From Wenyingzhuangia aestuarii (GTDB taxonomy: Bacteria > Bacteroidota > Bacteroidia > Flavobacteriales > Flavobacteriaceae), in the NCBI RefSeq assembly GCF_011927765.1, contig NZ_JAATJG010000001.1, positions 158,792 through 222,791 of the forward strand: DNA of 64,000 nt, in the 5' to 3' direction. Shown here one piece after another: positions 33,148-42,714 of this stretch (its first letter is position 1; each line of letters opens with the position of its first letter). The translations under genes were made by a program, and so were the position numbers. The notes below the pieces were generated by a model. That model saw nothing but the letters and a program-made list of their open reading frames with translations. It ran no database searches and was not told the DNA's origin.

Positions 33148-35295
33148 GTGAAGCACTATTTTTTATACATATCTGCATTTCTTTTATTGGCTTGTAGTAC
33201 CCGTAAAGATAAATTTGTTAATAGACAATATCATGCTTTGGTTACCAAATACAATGTGGTTTACAATGGAAAACTAGCTTTTGAAAAAGGGTTAGAAAAA
33301 GTAGAAAACACCTATCAAGACGATTTTAACGAAATTCTACCTATAGAACCTTTTAGTTTTTATGCAGATCAGGAAGTAGATGGAGATGCAAAACCTATAG
33401 GACAATCTGATTTTGAAAGAGCCGAAGAAAAAGCGGTAAAAGCCATTCAAAAGCATTCTATGTTAATTGGAGGTGAGGAAAAGAATCCTCAAATAGATGA
33501 AGCTTATTTGTTGCTTGCAAAATCTAGATATTACACAAAAAGATTTGGTCCTGCTTTAGAATCTTTTGAATACATCATTAAAAATTATCCAAGTGCTAGT
33601 TTAATTTATGAAACTGTAGTTTGGAGAGCCAAGGCAAATATTCATTTAGACAATATAGAATTTGGTAAAAGAGCTCTTAAAAGATTGTTAACATCTTCTA
33701 GGTTGTCTGCTAAAATTAGACAGCAAGCTGAGGTTGGAGTGGTAATGGCTTATCAAAAAACACCTGATAGTTTAGATCAAATTGCTACGCATTTAGAGGC
33801 TGCTTTAGCTGCTTTGGATAAAGGAACTACCGCATCTAGAGTTGCATTTGTATTAGGACAGGTGTATAGAAAAAAAGGAATGATTAAAGAATCTGACCTT
33901 GCTTTTGATAAGGTGATTAGTACAAAAAATGGATTGTATAAATTTAAGGTTCAAGCTCAATTAGAAAAAATAAACAATCACTTAGAAGATTATACAACTC
34001 AAGAGTTTTTAGAAAATGTAAATCATTTAATAGGAGTAACTAAAAACCGACAATATATTGGTGCGCTTTTGTATGAAAAAGGACTAATTTATCAGGCTTC
34101 GGATTCTACTACATTGGCAAGACAATTTTTTACAGAATCTGTGCAAAGTGCTAAAAGTGATGTGAATCAGAAAGTGCTGTCTTACGAAAAGTTAGGAGAT
34201 TTGTCTTATGATTTAAAAATGTATGAGCAAGCAAAATCTTATTATGATACCTTAATTAACGTAGCAAAAAACAAAAAATCAAGAAGAGTTATTAGAATAA
34301 AAAGAAAATCTAATAGTTTAGAAAAAATTGTCAATACTCAAAAAGAAGCTACTGTAAATGATAGTTTGTTGAAAATTGCTAGAATGAATAAAGTAGATTT
34401 GATTACTTTTTTTGAAAATCACATTGCTAAAATAAGAGCGCAAGAAAAGCAAGCTAGATTAAAAGAATTAAGGTTGTTGGCAGCACAAAATAAAATTGGT
34501 TTTGAAGATAAAACCGATTGGTACTTTTATAACAATAGCCAAAGAGTAAAAGGAAAAAAAGAATTTAAAGATTTGTGGAAATTGTCTTCTAAAAGAGAAA
34601 ATTGGTATGCTAAATCTTTAGGAACGTCTAATTCTGTAAATGTGCAGCCAGAATCTACAGATGAAGAGAAAGCTGATGGAGATAACAAATACAATGTAAC
34701 ATTTTACACAAATACTATTAATAGAGATCCTAAGTTTTTAGATAGCGTTGCAAAAAGTAGAAACTTAAATTACTACGAGTTAGGAAATGCTTATTACAAT
34801 CAGCTTGCAGAAAAAGAATTAGCCGTTGAAAAGTTAGAAAAGATGATTTCTTTTGATCCTAAAGACGATTTAAAAATAGGGGCTTATTATAGATTGTACA
34901 AAATATATAAGGATTCTGATGATTTGGAAAAAGCTAATTTGTATAGACAAAAATTATCAGAAGAATATCCAAATTCATCATTTACAAAATTAGTGAACAA
35001 TCAAAATGGAGTAATAACAGTTGACGAAGAGGAAGATGCTTATATAACTTGTTATGAAACTATTTATGAATTGTATAAAATAAATTCTATTGATGCAGCT
35101 AAAGAAGAAATAGCTGAGGCTATTTTAAAATATGGAGAAACCAGTTTGGCTCCAAAATATGCATTGCTAAATGCGTATATAGCAGCAAGGTTAGAAGGTA
35201 AGGAAGCTTTTGAAAAAGAATTAAAAGATATTTCGTTTAGATATCCTAATTCTGAAGAGGCTACAAAGGCTAAACAGTTGTTAAATAAGAATTAA
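33148..35295 (+). CDS. porW: Type IX secretion lipoprotein PorW/SprE
   Basis: 715 residues from a GTG start, which places a lipoprotein signal directly at the N-terminus (KHYFLYISAFLLLACS). The beginning KFVNRQYHALVTKYNVVYNG is the hallmark of the SprE/PorW family; multiple TPR-like helix pairs follow (for example YDLKMYEQAKSYYDTL and YYELGNAYYNQLAEKELA). SprE is required for gliding and type IX protein secretion in Flavobacterium, and PorW links the secretion machinery components. I believe known SprE proteins are longer, so this is a compact version. Outer-membrane anchored in the periplasm. Confidence 0.87.
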   Translation: MKHYFLYISAFLLLACSTRKDKFVNRQYHALVTKYNVVYNGKLAFEKGLEKVENTYQDDFNEILPIEPFSFYADQEVDGDAKPIGQSDFERAEEKAVKAIQKHSMLIGGEEKNPQIDEAYLLLAKSRYYTKRFGPALESFEYIIKNYPSASLIYETVVWRAKANIHLDNIEFGKRALKRLLTSSRLSAKIRQQAEVGVVMAYQKTPDSLDQIATHLEAALAALDKGTTASRVAFVLGQVYRKKGMIKESDLAFDKVISTKNGLYKFKVQAQLEKINNHLEDYTTQEFLENVNHLIGVTKNRQYIGALLYEKGLIYQASDSTTLARQFFTESVQSAKSDVNQKVLSYEKLGDLSYDLKMYEQAKSYYDTLINVAKNKKSRRVIRIKRKSNSLEKIVNTQKEATVNDSLLKIARMNKVDLITFFENHIAKIRAQEKQARLKELRLLAAQNKIGFEDKTDWYFYNNSQRVKGKKEFKDLWKLSSKRENWYAKSLGTSNSVNVQPESTDEEKADGDNKYNVTFYTNTINRDPKFLDSVAKSRNLNYYELGNAYYNQLAEKELAVEKLEKMISFDPKDDLKIGAYYRLYKIYKDSDDLEKANLYRQKLSEEYPNSSFTKLVNNQNGVITVDEEEDAYITCYETIYELYKINSIDAAKEEIAEAILKYGETSLAPKYALLNAYIAARLEGKEAFEKELKDISFRYPNSEEATKAKQLLNKN

Positions 35296-35325
35296 CTAAC
35301 TTTGAAAGAATAAATAGGAGAATAT

Positions 35326-35772
35326 ATGTTTGGTTCAGATAAAAAGAAAGCGCAAAACATGCAAGAGAATTTAACGATGGAAAGAAATAGAATTTCAAAG
35401 AAATCTGTTTTTAAAGGAAGCATTACATCACAAGGAGATTTTAGAATTGACGGTACTGTAGAAGGAGATTTAACCACAACAGGAAAAGTGATTATTGGTC
35501 CTGATGGAAAAGTTTACGGAAAAGTAAAATGTGTAAATGCAGATATAGAAGGTTTTTTTGAAGGTCATTTAGAAGTTAAAAATTCTTTGTGTTTAAAACC
35601 ATCAGCTAAAGTAGCGGGTGATATTTATATGGAAAGTTTAACAGTAGAACCTGGAGCCGTTTTTAATGCCAATTGTAGAATGTTAAGTACTATAAAAGAA
35701 TTAAATCCATCAACAATTGAACAATCAAAAGAGTCAAAAGAAAGAGAACACAACGTTTCGGAAGTTTCTTAG
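35326..35772 (+). CDS. Bactofilin (polymer-forming cytoskeletal protein)
   Basis: 148 residues. The core (about 25-115) is the right-handed beta-helix with the regular turn pattern KGSITSQGDFRIDGTVEGDL ... GKVIIGPDGKVYGKVKC, flanked by a short basic N-terminus and a disordered C-terminus. Bactofilins self-assemble into membrane-associated filaments that locate cell-wall or motility proteins. Its last 56 bases encode the start of AtpZ in another frame, so it is coupled to the ATP synthase operon. Confidence 0.9.
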   Translation: MFGSDKKKAQNMQENLTMERNRISKKSVFKGSITSQGDFRIDGTVEGDLTTTGKVIIGPDGKVYGKVKCVNADIEGFFEGHLEVKNSLCLKPSAKVAGDIYMESLTVEPGAVFNANCRMLSTIKELNPSTIEQSKESKEREHNVSEVS

Positions 35773-35953
35773 GTTTTCCGGAATAGGAGTGCAACTTGGA
35801 GTAATGATGTATATAGCCTCTAAATTAGGGAATGTTATAGATACTTATTTTCAGTTTGAGAAACAGTGGGCAACTCTTTTGTTCATAATAGCCGCTCTTG
35901 TTATTTTTGTGATGAATTTAATGAGGCAATTAAATAAACTTAATAACGAATAA
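35717..35953 (+). CDS. atpZ: AtpZ/AtpI-like ATP synthase accessory protein
   Basis: 78 residues with two membrane helices (FSGIGVQLGVMMYIASKLG and WATLLFIIAALVIFVMNLM), the AtpZ layout. It starts at a TTG inside the bactofilin gene; no ATG is available that would keep the conserved KFLRFSGIG segment, so the non-ATG start is likely. AtpZ/AtpI proteins help assemble the c-ring or form a cation channel beside it. Position ahead of atpB supports the call. Confidence 0.82.
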   Translation: MNNQKSQKKENTTFRKFLRFSGIGVQLGVMMYIASKLGNVIDTYFQFEKQWATLLFIIAALVIFVMNLMRQLNKLNNE

Positions 35954-35958
35954 TTTTA

Positions 35959-36372
35959 ATGATTAAGAATCATACCAAAGGTTTAGCCATTGTAATATTG
36001 GTAAACCTTTTTGCTTTTTTACTACACAGCTACTTAGGAACCGATAGTTTATTAGATAAAGTAATTTCAGTAATAGATTTACCTCTTTCTTATATAGTGA
36101 ATGCAACACTATCTATTTTAGTGTGTTTTAGTGTATTATTGTTAAATAAGAAATATGAAAGTCAGATAGGTTTTATTTTTCTAGGATTAAGTGTTGTAAA
36201 GATGCTTGTTTTGTACTTTGTTTTAAATCCGACGAATAAATTTGGAGACGTAATTACACAAGATGCAATCGCTTTATTTGTTCCGTTTGGATTGAATTTG
36301 GTAATGGAGCAAATATTTATAGTAAAGTTGTTAAAAATAAGCGATTTAGCTAAAAATTTTAAAAAGGATTAA
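35959..36372 (+). CDS. Small four-helix membrane protein (DUF6168-like) before atpB
   Basis: 137 residues with four hydrophobic segments (beginning GLAIVILVNLFAFLL, SYIVNATLSILVCFSVLL, GFIFLGLSVVKMLVLYF and FVPFGLNLVMEQIFIV). It matches my recollection of the DUF6168 proteins found between atpZ and atpB in flavobacteria; position is that of AtpI in other operons, so an assembly role for the F0 sector is inferred. It begins 5 nt after atpZ. Confidence 0.7.
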   Translation: MIKNHTKGLAIVILVNLFAFLLHSYLGTDSLLDKVISVIDLPLSYIVNATLSILVCFSVLLLNKKYESQIGFIFLGLSVVKMLVLYFVLNPTNKFGDVITQDAIALFVPFGLNLVMEQIFIVKLLKISDLAKNFKKD

Positions 36373-36431
36373 AGTTTTTGAATTTTGTGTAAAACAATGT
36401 TGAAAACTCATAGATATTTTAAATTATTGTT

Positions 36432-36439
36432 TACATTTG
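36432..36439 (+). promoter_or_regulatory. -7 promoter element before atpB
   Basis: TACATTTG, an exact TANNTTTG match, 34 nt before the atpB start. No TTG at the usual distance, so it may be a secondary promoter inside the operon. Confidence 0.45.
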
Positions 36440-36473
36440 CACAAATTTTGAAACAATCCTTATTCACGAGAGA

Positions 36474-37640
36474 ATGATAGTAAAATTGAACTTAAAGTTT
36501 TTAGTGGTGTTAATGTTAACATTAACAACGTTTACAAGTCAGGCAAACGATGATCAGCATTCTGTAGATGCGCACCAAACTGAAGCTGTACAGCATGAAA
36601 ATCATGATGTAGAACATGCTTCTTCAACTCATAATTCTCACGCAAGTGGAGCAAATGATGGAATTAGTACTCCTGAGGAGATTACTGCTTATTCACAACA
36701 TCACTTAGCCGATTCGCATGACTTTACTTTTTTCTCTGACGAAAAAACAGGTCATCATTACGGATTTCCATTACCAGTTATTTTGGTAGATAATGGATTA
36801 AAAGTTTTTATGTCTTCAGAATTTCACCACGGTGAAGCTGTAGTGTCTAAAAATGGATCTCATTACGTTTTACATCACGGAAAAATTTACAACTCAGATG
36901 CTGAGGGTAACTTATTAGAAGATGAGCATGGTCATCATGTACATCCTTTAGATATTTCTATTACAAAAAATGTATTATCTATTTTAGTAATCTCAATCAT
37001 TATGCTTTTATTGTTTGTTAGTTTAGCAAACAACTATAAAAAAGGACCAATTCCTACAGGTATTTCTAGAGTGTTAGAACCATTAGTAGTTTTTGTTAGA
37101 GACGAGATTGCAAGACCTAATATTGGTGAAAAGAAGTACCGTAAGTTTATGGGGTTCTTATTAACAGTGTTTTTCTTTATTTGGATAACTAACTTATTAG
37201 GATTAACTCCATTAGGAATTAACGTTACAGGAAACATTGCTGTTACAGTTTGTTTAGCATTGTTTACTTTCTTTATTGTTCAATTTAGCGGAAACAAAGA
37301 TTATTGGAAACATATTTTTTGGATGCCAGGTGTACCGGTTCCAATGAAAATAGTTTTAATGCCTATTGAGGTTTTAGGTATGTTTACAAAACCTTTCTCA
37401 TTATTAATTCGTTTGTTTGCAAACATTACAGCAGGTCACACCGTTGTAATGGGATTAATAGCATTGATTTACACAGGTAAAGCAATGTTGGGTACAGGTG
37501 GTAGTATTGGAGTATCGTTATTATTAACGTTATTTATCAATGTTATCGAAATATTGGTTGCTTTCTTACAAGCATATATCTTTACAATGTTATCATCATT
37601 GTTTATTGGTATGGCAGTAGAAGAACACGATCATCATTAA
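36474..37640 (+). CDS. atpB: F0F1 ATP synthase subunit a
   Basis: 388 residues, longer than proteobacterial subunit a because of a His-rich extracytoplasmic N-terminal region of about 150 residues (HSVDAHQTEAVQHENHDVEH), which is common in Bacteroidota. A signal-like hydrophobic segment precedes it. The C-terminal part has the membrane helices and the essential Arg313 in SLLIRLFANITAGH, which faces the c-ring. The promoter-like TACATTTG lies just upstream. Confidence 0.94.
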   Translation: MIVKLNLKFLVVLMLTLTTFTSQANDDQHSVDAHQTEAVQHENHDVEHASSTHNSHASGANDGISTPEEITAYSQHHLADSHDFTFFSDEKTGHHYGFPLPVILVDNGLKVFMSSEFHHGEAVVSKNGSHYVLHHGKIYNSDAEGNLLEDEHGHHVHPLDISITKNVLSILVISIIMLLLFVSLANNYKKGPIPTGISRVLEPLVVFVRDEIARPNIGEKKYRKFMGFLLTVFFFIWITNLLGLTPLGINVTGNIAVTVCLALFTFFIVQFSGNKDYWKHIFWMPGVPVPMKIVLMPIEVLGMFTKPFSLLIRLFANITAGHTVVMGLIALIYTGKAMLGTGGSIGVSLLLTLFINVIEILVAFLQAYIFTMLSSLFIGMAVEEHDHH

Positions 37641-37679
37641 GAAGAAATTTTTTGTTTAATTATATATAAATCAATTATT

Positions 37680-37874
37680 ATGGCAATCCCAGGATTAGTA
37701 GGAGCAGGTTTAATCGTTATTGGAGCAGGTTTAGGTTTAGGTAAGATTGGTGGTTCAGCAATGGACGCTATCGCACGTCAACCAGAAGCAGCTAACAAGA
37801 TTCAAACTGCAATGATTATTATTGGTGCATTATTAGAAGGTTTAGCATTCGGTGCTTTAATCTTAGGAAAATAA
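37680..37874 (+). CDS. atpE: F0F1 ATP synthase subunit c
   Basis: 64 residues, two helices joined by the polar loop ARQPEAANK. Glu53 in ALLEGLAFGAL carries the ion; there is no Ser/Thr directly after it, and the helix-1 Gln of sodium-type rings is not obvious, so proton coupling is likely. A strong hairpin follows at 37890. Confidence 0.95.
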   Translation: MAIPGLVGAGLIVIGAGLGLGKIGGSAMDAIARQPEAANKIQTAMIIIGALLEGLAFGALILGK

Positions 37875-37889
37875 TCACTAAGAAAAATT

Positions 37890-37931
37890 AAATACTATCT
37901 GTAACGGTTGGTTACAGATAGTATTTTTAAA
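37890..37931 (+). terminator. Strong hairpin with T-run between atpE and atpF
   Basis: A perfect 16-bp stem (37890-37905 with 37911-37926), 5-nt loop GGTTG, followed by a short T-run. It looks like a partial terminator or mRNA processing/stability element that could raise the level of subunit c over downstream subunits. Confidence 0.8.
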
Positions 37932-37969
37932 CAAAGAATATAAAACGAACTATATTAAATTTTACATAG

Positions 37970-38470
37970 ATGGATAAGTTAATTAACGATTTTTCATTTG
38001 GTCTATTTTTCTGGGTAGCAATTATATTTGTTATCTTAATTGTTTTAATGCGTAAGTTTGCATGGAAACCTATTTTAGAAGCTTTAAATGAAAGAGAAGA
38101 AGGTATTTCAAGTGCTTTAGAAGCTGCAGAAAATGCTAAGAAAGAATTACAAGCGTTAAATGCTGATAATGAAAGAATCTTAAAAGAGGCTAGAGCAGAA
38201 AGAGACACTATGTTAAAAGAAGCTCGTGAAATTAAAGATAAGATTGTTACGGATGCTAAAGATGAAGCAAATGAGCAAGCAGGTATTATTATCTCTAATG
38301 CAAAACAAGCTATTGAAATAGAAAAACAAGCGGCGGTTGCTGAGTTAAAATCTCAGATTGCAGGAATTTCTATCAATATTGCTAAGAAAGTTATCAAGAG
38401 TGAATTAGCTTCTGAAAAAAGCCAATTAGAGTTGGTAGAGAAATCTTTAAAAGAAGTTACTTTAAACTAA
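37970..38470 (+). CDS. atpF: F0F1 ATP synthase subunit b
   Basis: 166 residues: one N-terminal membrane helix (FSFGLFFWVAIIFVILIVLM) and a long charged coiled coil (NEREEGISSALEAAENAKKE...), the peripheral stator stalk. It ends 8 nt before atpH. A dimer of this subunit holds F1 static against F0. Confidence 0.94.
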   Translation: MDKLINDFSFGLFFWVAIIFVILIVLMRKFAWKPILEALNEREEGISSALEAAENAKKELQALNADNERILKEARAERDTMLKEAREIKDKIVTDAKDEANEQAGIIISNAKQAIEIEKQAAVAELKSQIAGISINIAKKVIKSELASEKSQLELVEKSLKEVTLN

Positions 38471-38478
38471 TATAAAGA

Positions 38479-39033
38479 ATGAGTACAAGAGCAGCAATAC
38501 GTTACGCAAAAGCGATCTTAAATCTTGCTAAAACTGATAATAGTGAATCAGCTGTATATACAGATATGCAATTGATTGAGGCTACCATTCAGGGAAGTAG
38601 TGATTTAAAGGTGTTGTTAAAGAGTCCTATTATAAAAGTAAGTGATAAAGTGAAAGCTTTAGAAGCTATTTTTGGGAGTCAAGTTAACAATTACTCTTTA
38701 GGATTAATTAAGCTTTTAGCGAACAACAAACGATTAAACGTTTTAGAAACAGTAGCAAGTGATTATCAAATTATTTATGACCACTTAAAATCTATTGAAG
38801 TTGCTATAGTAACTACAGCTGTTCCTTTAACAGCAGCATTAGAAGCACAAGTTATTGCTAAAGTAAAAGAATTAACTGGTCACGAAACTAAATTATCTAA
38901 TGAGGTAAATCCAGACATTATTGGAGGATTTATTTTAAGAGTTGGAGATATTCAGTACGATGCTAGTATAGCAAAAAGCTTAAGAGAATTAGAAAGAAGT
39001 TTTGACGATAGTCACTACGAAGCAAAAATTTAA
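38479..39033 (+). CDS. atpH: F0F1 ATP synthase subunit delta
   Basis: 184 residues with the family pattern: N-terminal RAAIRYAKAILNLAKT, the helical bundle, and C-terminal NPDIIGGFILRVGDIQYDASI. It links subunit b to the top of F1. In standard order between atpF and atpA. Confidence 0.94.
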   Translation: MSTRAAIRYAKAILNLAKTDNSESAVYTDMQLIEATIQGSSDLKVLLKSPIIKVSDKVKALEAIFGSQVNNYSLGLIKLLANNKRLNVLETVASDYQIIYDHLKSIEVAIVTTAVPLTAALEAQVIAKVKELTGHETKLSNEVNPDIIGGFILRVGDIQYDASIAKSLRELERSFDDSHYEAKI

Positions 39034-39058
39034 AAATTACATCAAATAATAAATAAAG

Positions 39059-40633
39059 ATGGCAGCAATAAAACCAGCTGAAGTATCAGCAATTTTACAA
39101 GAGCAGCTAACTAATTTTGAAGCAAAAGGTTCTTTAAATGAAGTTGGTACTGTATTACAAATTGGAGATGGTATTGCACGTGTATACGGATTAGCAAATG
39201 TGCAGTATGGAGAATTAGTTGAATTCGAATCAGGATTACAAGGAATTGTATTGAACTTGGAAGAGGACAATGCAGGAGTTGTATTATTGGGTTCTTCTTC
39301 TCAAGTACAAGAAGGTTCTACAGTAAAAAGAACTGAAAAAATTGCATCTATTAATGTAGGTGAAGGAATTGTAGGTCGTGTAGTTGATACTTTAGGGAAT
39401 CCTATCGACGGTAAAGGTCCTATTGCTGGTGAAACATTTGAAATGCCATTAGAGCGTAAAGCTCCTGGGGTTATTTTCCGTGAGCCTGTTACTGAACCAT
39501 TACAAACGGGTATTAAATCTATTGATGCCATGATTCCTGTTGGACGTGGACAACGTGAGTTAATTATTGGTGACCGTCAAACTGGTAAATCTACTGTTGC
39601 TTTAGATACAATCTTAAACCAAAAGGAATTTTACGATGCTGGTGAGCCAGTTTATTGTATTTATGTTGCTATTGGACAAAAAGCTTCTACAGTTGCTTTA
39701 ATTGTAAACTTATTAGAAGAAAAAGGAGCTTTAGCATATACTACTGTAGTTGCTGCTAATGCATCTGATCCTGCTCCAATGCAGGTATATGCTCCATTTG
39801 CAGGTGCTGCAATTGGTGAGTATTTCCGTGATACTGGTAGACCAGCTTTAATTGTTTATGATGATTTATCTAAACAAGCAGTTGCTTACCGTGAGGTATC
39901 TTTATTATTAAGAAGACCACCAGGACGTGAGGCATACCCTGGGGATGTTTTCTACTTACACTCTAGATTATTAGAGCGTGCAGCAAAAGTAATCAACAAT
40001 GATGCTATTGCTCAACAAATGAATGATGTACCAACTTCATTAGTTGGTAAAATTAAAGGAGGAGGTTCTATTACAGCATTGCCTATTATTGAAACGCAAG
40101 CTGGAGATGTTTCTGCATATATTCCAACAAACGTAATTTCTATTACTGATGGGCAAATCTTCTTAGATGGAGATTTATTTAACTCTGGAGTTCGTCCTGC
40201 AATTAACGTTGGTATTTCTGTATCACGTGTAGGAGGTAACGCACAGATTAAATCTATGAAAAAAGTATCAGGTACTTTAAAATTAGATCAAGCTCAATAT
40301 CGTGAATTAGAAGCATTTGCTAAGTTTGGTTCTGATTTAGATTCAGCTACTTTATCTGTAATTGAAAAAGGACAACGTAACGTAGAGCTTTTAAAACAAG
40401 CACAAAATGATCCTTATACTGTAGAAGACCAAGTAGCAGTTATTTATGCAGGTACTAAAAACTTATTAAGAAAAGTACCGGTAAATAAAGTTAAAGAGTT
40501 TGAAGCAGACTATATTCAGTACTTAAACGCTAAGCACAGAGACGTGTTAGATTCTTTAAAATCAGGTAAATTAGAGCAATCTTCTTTAGATGTTTTAGAG
40601 GCTGTAGCTGCTGAAGTTTCAGCTAAATACTAA
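39059..40633 (+). CDS. atpA: F0F1 ATP synthase subunit alpha
   Basis: 524 residues with the P-loop GDRQTGKST at about 171-179, the DELSEED-region equivalents and the conserved block [21 protein letters not shown] with the arginine finger further on (ISVSRVGG). Non-catalytic nucleotide-binding subunit of F1. A second strong hairpin separates it from atpG. Confidence 0.96.
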   Translation: MAAIKPAEVSAILQEQLTNFEAKGSLNEVGTVLQIGDGIARVYGLANVQYGELVEFESGLQGIVLNLEEDNAGVVLLGSSSQVQEGSTVKRTEKIASINVGEGIVGRVVDTLGNPIDGKGPIAGETFEMPLERKAPGVIFREPVTEPLQTGIKSIDAMIPVGRGQRELIIGDRQTGKSTVALDTILNQKEFYDAGEPVYCIYVAIGQKASTVALIVNLLEEKGALAYTTVVAANASDPAPMQVYAPFAGAAIGEYFRDTGRPALIVYDDLSKQAVAYREVSLLLRRPPGREAYPGDVFYLHSRLLERAAKVINNDAIAQQMNDVPTSLVGKIKGGGSITALPIIETQAGDVSAYIPTNVISITDGQIFLDGDLFNSGVRPAINVGISVSRVGGNAQIKSMKKVSGTLKLDQAQYRELEAFAKFGSDLDSATLSVIEKGQRNVELLKQAQNDPYTVEDQVAVIYAGTKNLLRKVPVNKVKEFEADYIQYLNAKHRDVLDSLKSGKLEQSSLDVLEAVAAEVSAKY

Positions 40634-40645
40634 AAAGTAATAAGT

Positions 40646-40689
40646 ACTTAGTTCAGAGTAAATAACTTACTCTGAACTAAGTTGTTTTA
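40646..40689 (+). terminator. Strong hairpin with T-rich tail between atpA and atpG
   Basis: A perfect 16-bp stem (40646-40661 with 40667-40682), 5-nt loop ATAAC, then TGTTTTAT. Same stem and loop sizes as the hairpin after atpE but unrelated sequence. Confidence 0.78.
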
Positions 40690-40744
40690 TATGTTTTTAA
40701 TAAGAATATAAAAGATCTTATTAATTACTAAATACGATAAAAGA

Positions 40745-41605
40745 ATGGCAAACTTAAAAGAAATTAGAAACAGAATTACTTCTATTGGCTCTACAATGAA
40801 AATTACGAGCGCAATGAAGTTAGTATCTGCTGCAAAGTTAAAAAAAGCACAGGACGCTATTACTGCAATGCGACCTTATGCTAACAAATTAACTGAGTTA
40901 TTGCAAAACTTAAGTGCTACATTAGATGCTGATGCAAGTGGTGTTTACGCTGAGCAAAGAGAAGTTTCTAAAGTTTTATTGGTTGTAGTTTCGTCTAACA
41001 GAGGTTTATGTGGTGGTTTTAACACGTCAATTATTAAAAAGACAGAACAGGTTATTGCTGAAAAATATCAAGGTAAAGATATTTCTTTATATACTATTGG
41101 TAAAAAAGCAAATGACATTTTAGCTAAAAAATACAAAGTTGTTAAAAATGATGTAAATATTTTTAATGAATTAACTTTTAACAATACAACTGTTATTGCT
41201 GAAGAGTTAATGGAGTTGTATGCTAGTGGAGATTTTGATAAAATTGAAATTATATACAATGTGTTTAAAAATGCAGCTACTCAAATAGCTACATTAGAGC
41301 AATTCTTACCAATTGAACCAATTGAGGTAGAAGGAAATGTATCTGCTGATTATATTTTTGAACCTACAAAAGCGGAAATTGTAGAAGCGTTAATACCTAA
41401 GTCTTTAAAGACTCAATTATACAAAGCAATTAGAGATTCTTTTGCTGCTGAACATGGTGCTCGTATGACTGCTATGCACAAAGCAACAGATAACGCTAAA
41501 GACTTAAGAGATGGATTGTTGTTAACTTATAACAAAGCTCGTCAGGCTGCAATTACTGGAGAAATTTTAGAAATTGTTGGTGGAGCAGAGGCTTTGAATA
41601 ACTAA
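40745..41605 (+). CDS. atpG: F0F1 ATP synthase subunit gamma
   Basis: 286 residues with the N-terminal ANLKEIRNRITSIGSTMKIT and C-terminal MHKATDNAKDLRDGLLLTYNKARQA helices that form the rotating shaft, and the GLCGGFN motif. A strong terminator follows, so atpD and atpC must lie elsewhere, the usual split of Bacteroidota ATP synthase operons. Confidence 0.95.
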   Translation: MANLKEIRNRITSIGSTMKITSAMKLVSAAKLKKAQDAITAMRPYANKLTELLQNLSATLDADASGVYAEQREVSKVLLVVVSSNRGLCGGFNTSIIKKTEQVIAEKYQGKDISLYTIGKKANDILAKKYKVVKNDVNIFNELTFNNTTVIAEELMELYASGDFDKIEIIYNVFKNAATQIATLEQFLPIEPIEVEGNVSADYIFEPTKAEIVEALIPKSLKTQLYKAIRDSFAAEHGARMTAMHKATDNAKDLRDGLLLTYNKARQAAITGEILEIVGGAEALNN

Positions 41606-41624
41606 TTCTAAGAAATATAATTTA

Positions 41625-41657
41625 AAAAACCGATAACATTATGTTATCGGTTTTTTT
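41625..41657 (+). terminator. Terminator of the atp operon
   Basis: Palindromic stem CCGATAACAT / ATGTTATCGG flanked by A-run and seven Ts. Confidence 0.9.
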
Positions 41658-41694
41658 GTGCGTTATGACTATATTTAAACTTTAATTTTAAGAC

Positions 41695-42420
41695 ATGGAA
41701 AGAACACTAGTAATAGGAGATATACATGGAGGTTTTAAAGCTTTAGAACAAGTTTTAGAAAGAGCAAGTGTAACCACAAATGATACACTTATTTTTTTAG
41801 GCGATTATGTAGACGGTTGGAGTCAGTCTTTTGAAGTTATTAATAAATTAATAAGTCTTAAATCATCGCACAATTGTGTGTTTTTAAGAGGGAATCACGA
41901 TGAACTTTTTTACGATTGGATTGCCAACGGAAAAAGCAATCCTAATTGGTTACTACATGGAGGACAAGCCACTTTAGATTCTTATAAAGACAGACCGTAT
42001 AACTTTGTTCAAATTCATGCTCATTTTTTACAAAATCTAGAAAACTATTATTTAGACTCAAAGAACAGATTGTTTTTACATGCAGGTTTTACCAATGTAA
42101 ACGGAATCGATCAAGAACATTTTACCAAAATGTTTTACTGGGATCGTTCTTTATGGGAAACTGCTTTAGCTTCTAGAAAGTTAGATTTAAATGATGAATT
42201 TTATCCTCAACGATTAAAAATTTATTCAGAAATATATATTGGTCATACTCCATTGTCAAAAATAAATAGAGATAAACCTTTTTGTGCTTCTAGTGTTTGG
42301 AATGTAGATACAGGTGCAGCTTTTACAAATGCTTTAACTATTATGGATATAGAAACTAAAGAATTTTGGCAAAGTGATGCTTTACCAACATTATACCCAA
42401 ACGAAAAAGGGAGAAATTAA
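41695..42420 (+). CDS. Serine/threonine phosphatase-like metallophosphoesterase
   Basis: 241 residues with all PPP-family blocks: GDIHGGFKAL, GDYVDGW, RGNHDELF, the HAGFTNVNG histidine block and IGHTPLSK. It has two-metal catalysis and may act on phosphoproteins or small molecules such as diadenosine polyphosphates. Cytoplasmic; stands alone after the atp terminator. Confidence 0.88.
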   Translation: MERTLVIGDIHGGFKALEQVLERASVTTNDTLIFLGDYVDGWSQSFEVINKLISLKSSHNCVFLRGNHDELFYDWIANGKSNPNWLLHGGQATLDSYKDRPYNFVQIHAHFLQNLENYYLDSKNRLFLHAGFTNVNGIDQEHFTKMFYWDRSLWETALASRKLDLNDEFYPQRLKIYSEIYIGHTPLSKINRDKPFCASSVWNVDTGAAFTNALTIMDIETKEFWQSDALPTLYPNEKGRN

Positions 42421-42462
42421 TATAAAATAAGAATTTCAGATTTATAATCTGATTACTTTTAC

Positions 42463-42470
42463 TACTTTTG
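42463..42470 (+). promoter_or_regulatory. -7 promoter element for the small membrane protein and trmB
   Basis: TACTTTTG, an exact TANNTTTG match, 25 nt before the start codon at 42496. Confidence 0.5.
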
Positions 42471-42495
42471 CAAGGCTAATAAAAATTTAACTATT

Positions 42496-42705
42496 ATGAC
42501 AGCATTAAACATCTTTAACACTATTGATGATTTATTTACAAACGGTTTATTTGCACCTTTTAAAGCGTTACGCTTTAGCGGTTCTTGGTGGGGATCTAAT
42601 GCCTTAAACTTTGTGTTTGTAATTGTAGCTTTAGTGTACTTTGCTTACTGGATGAAAGAATCTAAAAAGTTTAAAGATACAAATACAGAAGATTCATCAA
42701 AATAA
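42496..42705 (+). CDS. Small membrane protein (DUF6341-like)
   Basis: 69 residues: an amphipathic N-terminal part (LFAPFKALRFSGSWWGSN), one membrane helix (ALNFVFVIVALVYFAYWM) and a charged tail (KESKKFKDTNTED). I recall similar proteins as DUF6341 in Bacteroidota; the function is unknown. It has its own promoter-like element and precedes trmB by 9 nt. Confidence 0.78.
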   Translation: MTALNIFNTIDDLFTNGLFAPFKALRFSGSWWGSNALNFVFVIVALVYFAYWMKESKKFKDTNTEDSSK

Positions 42706-42714
42706 GAAACTAGA

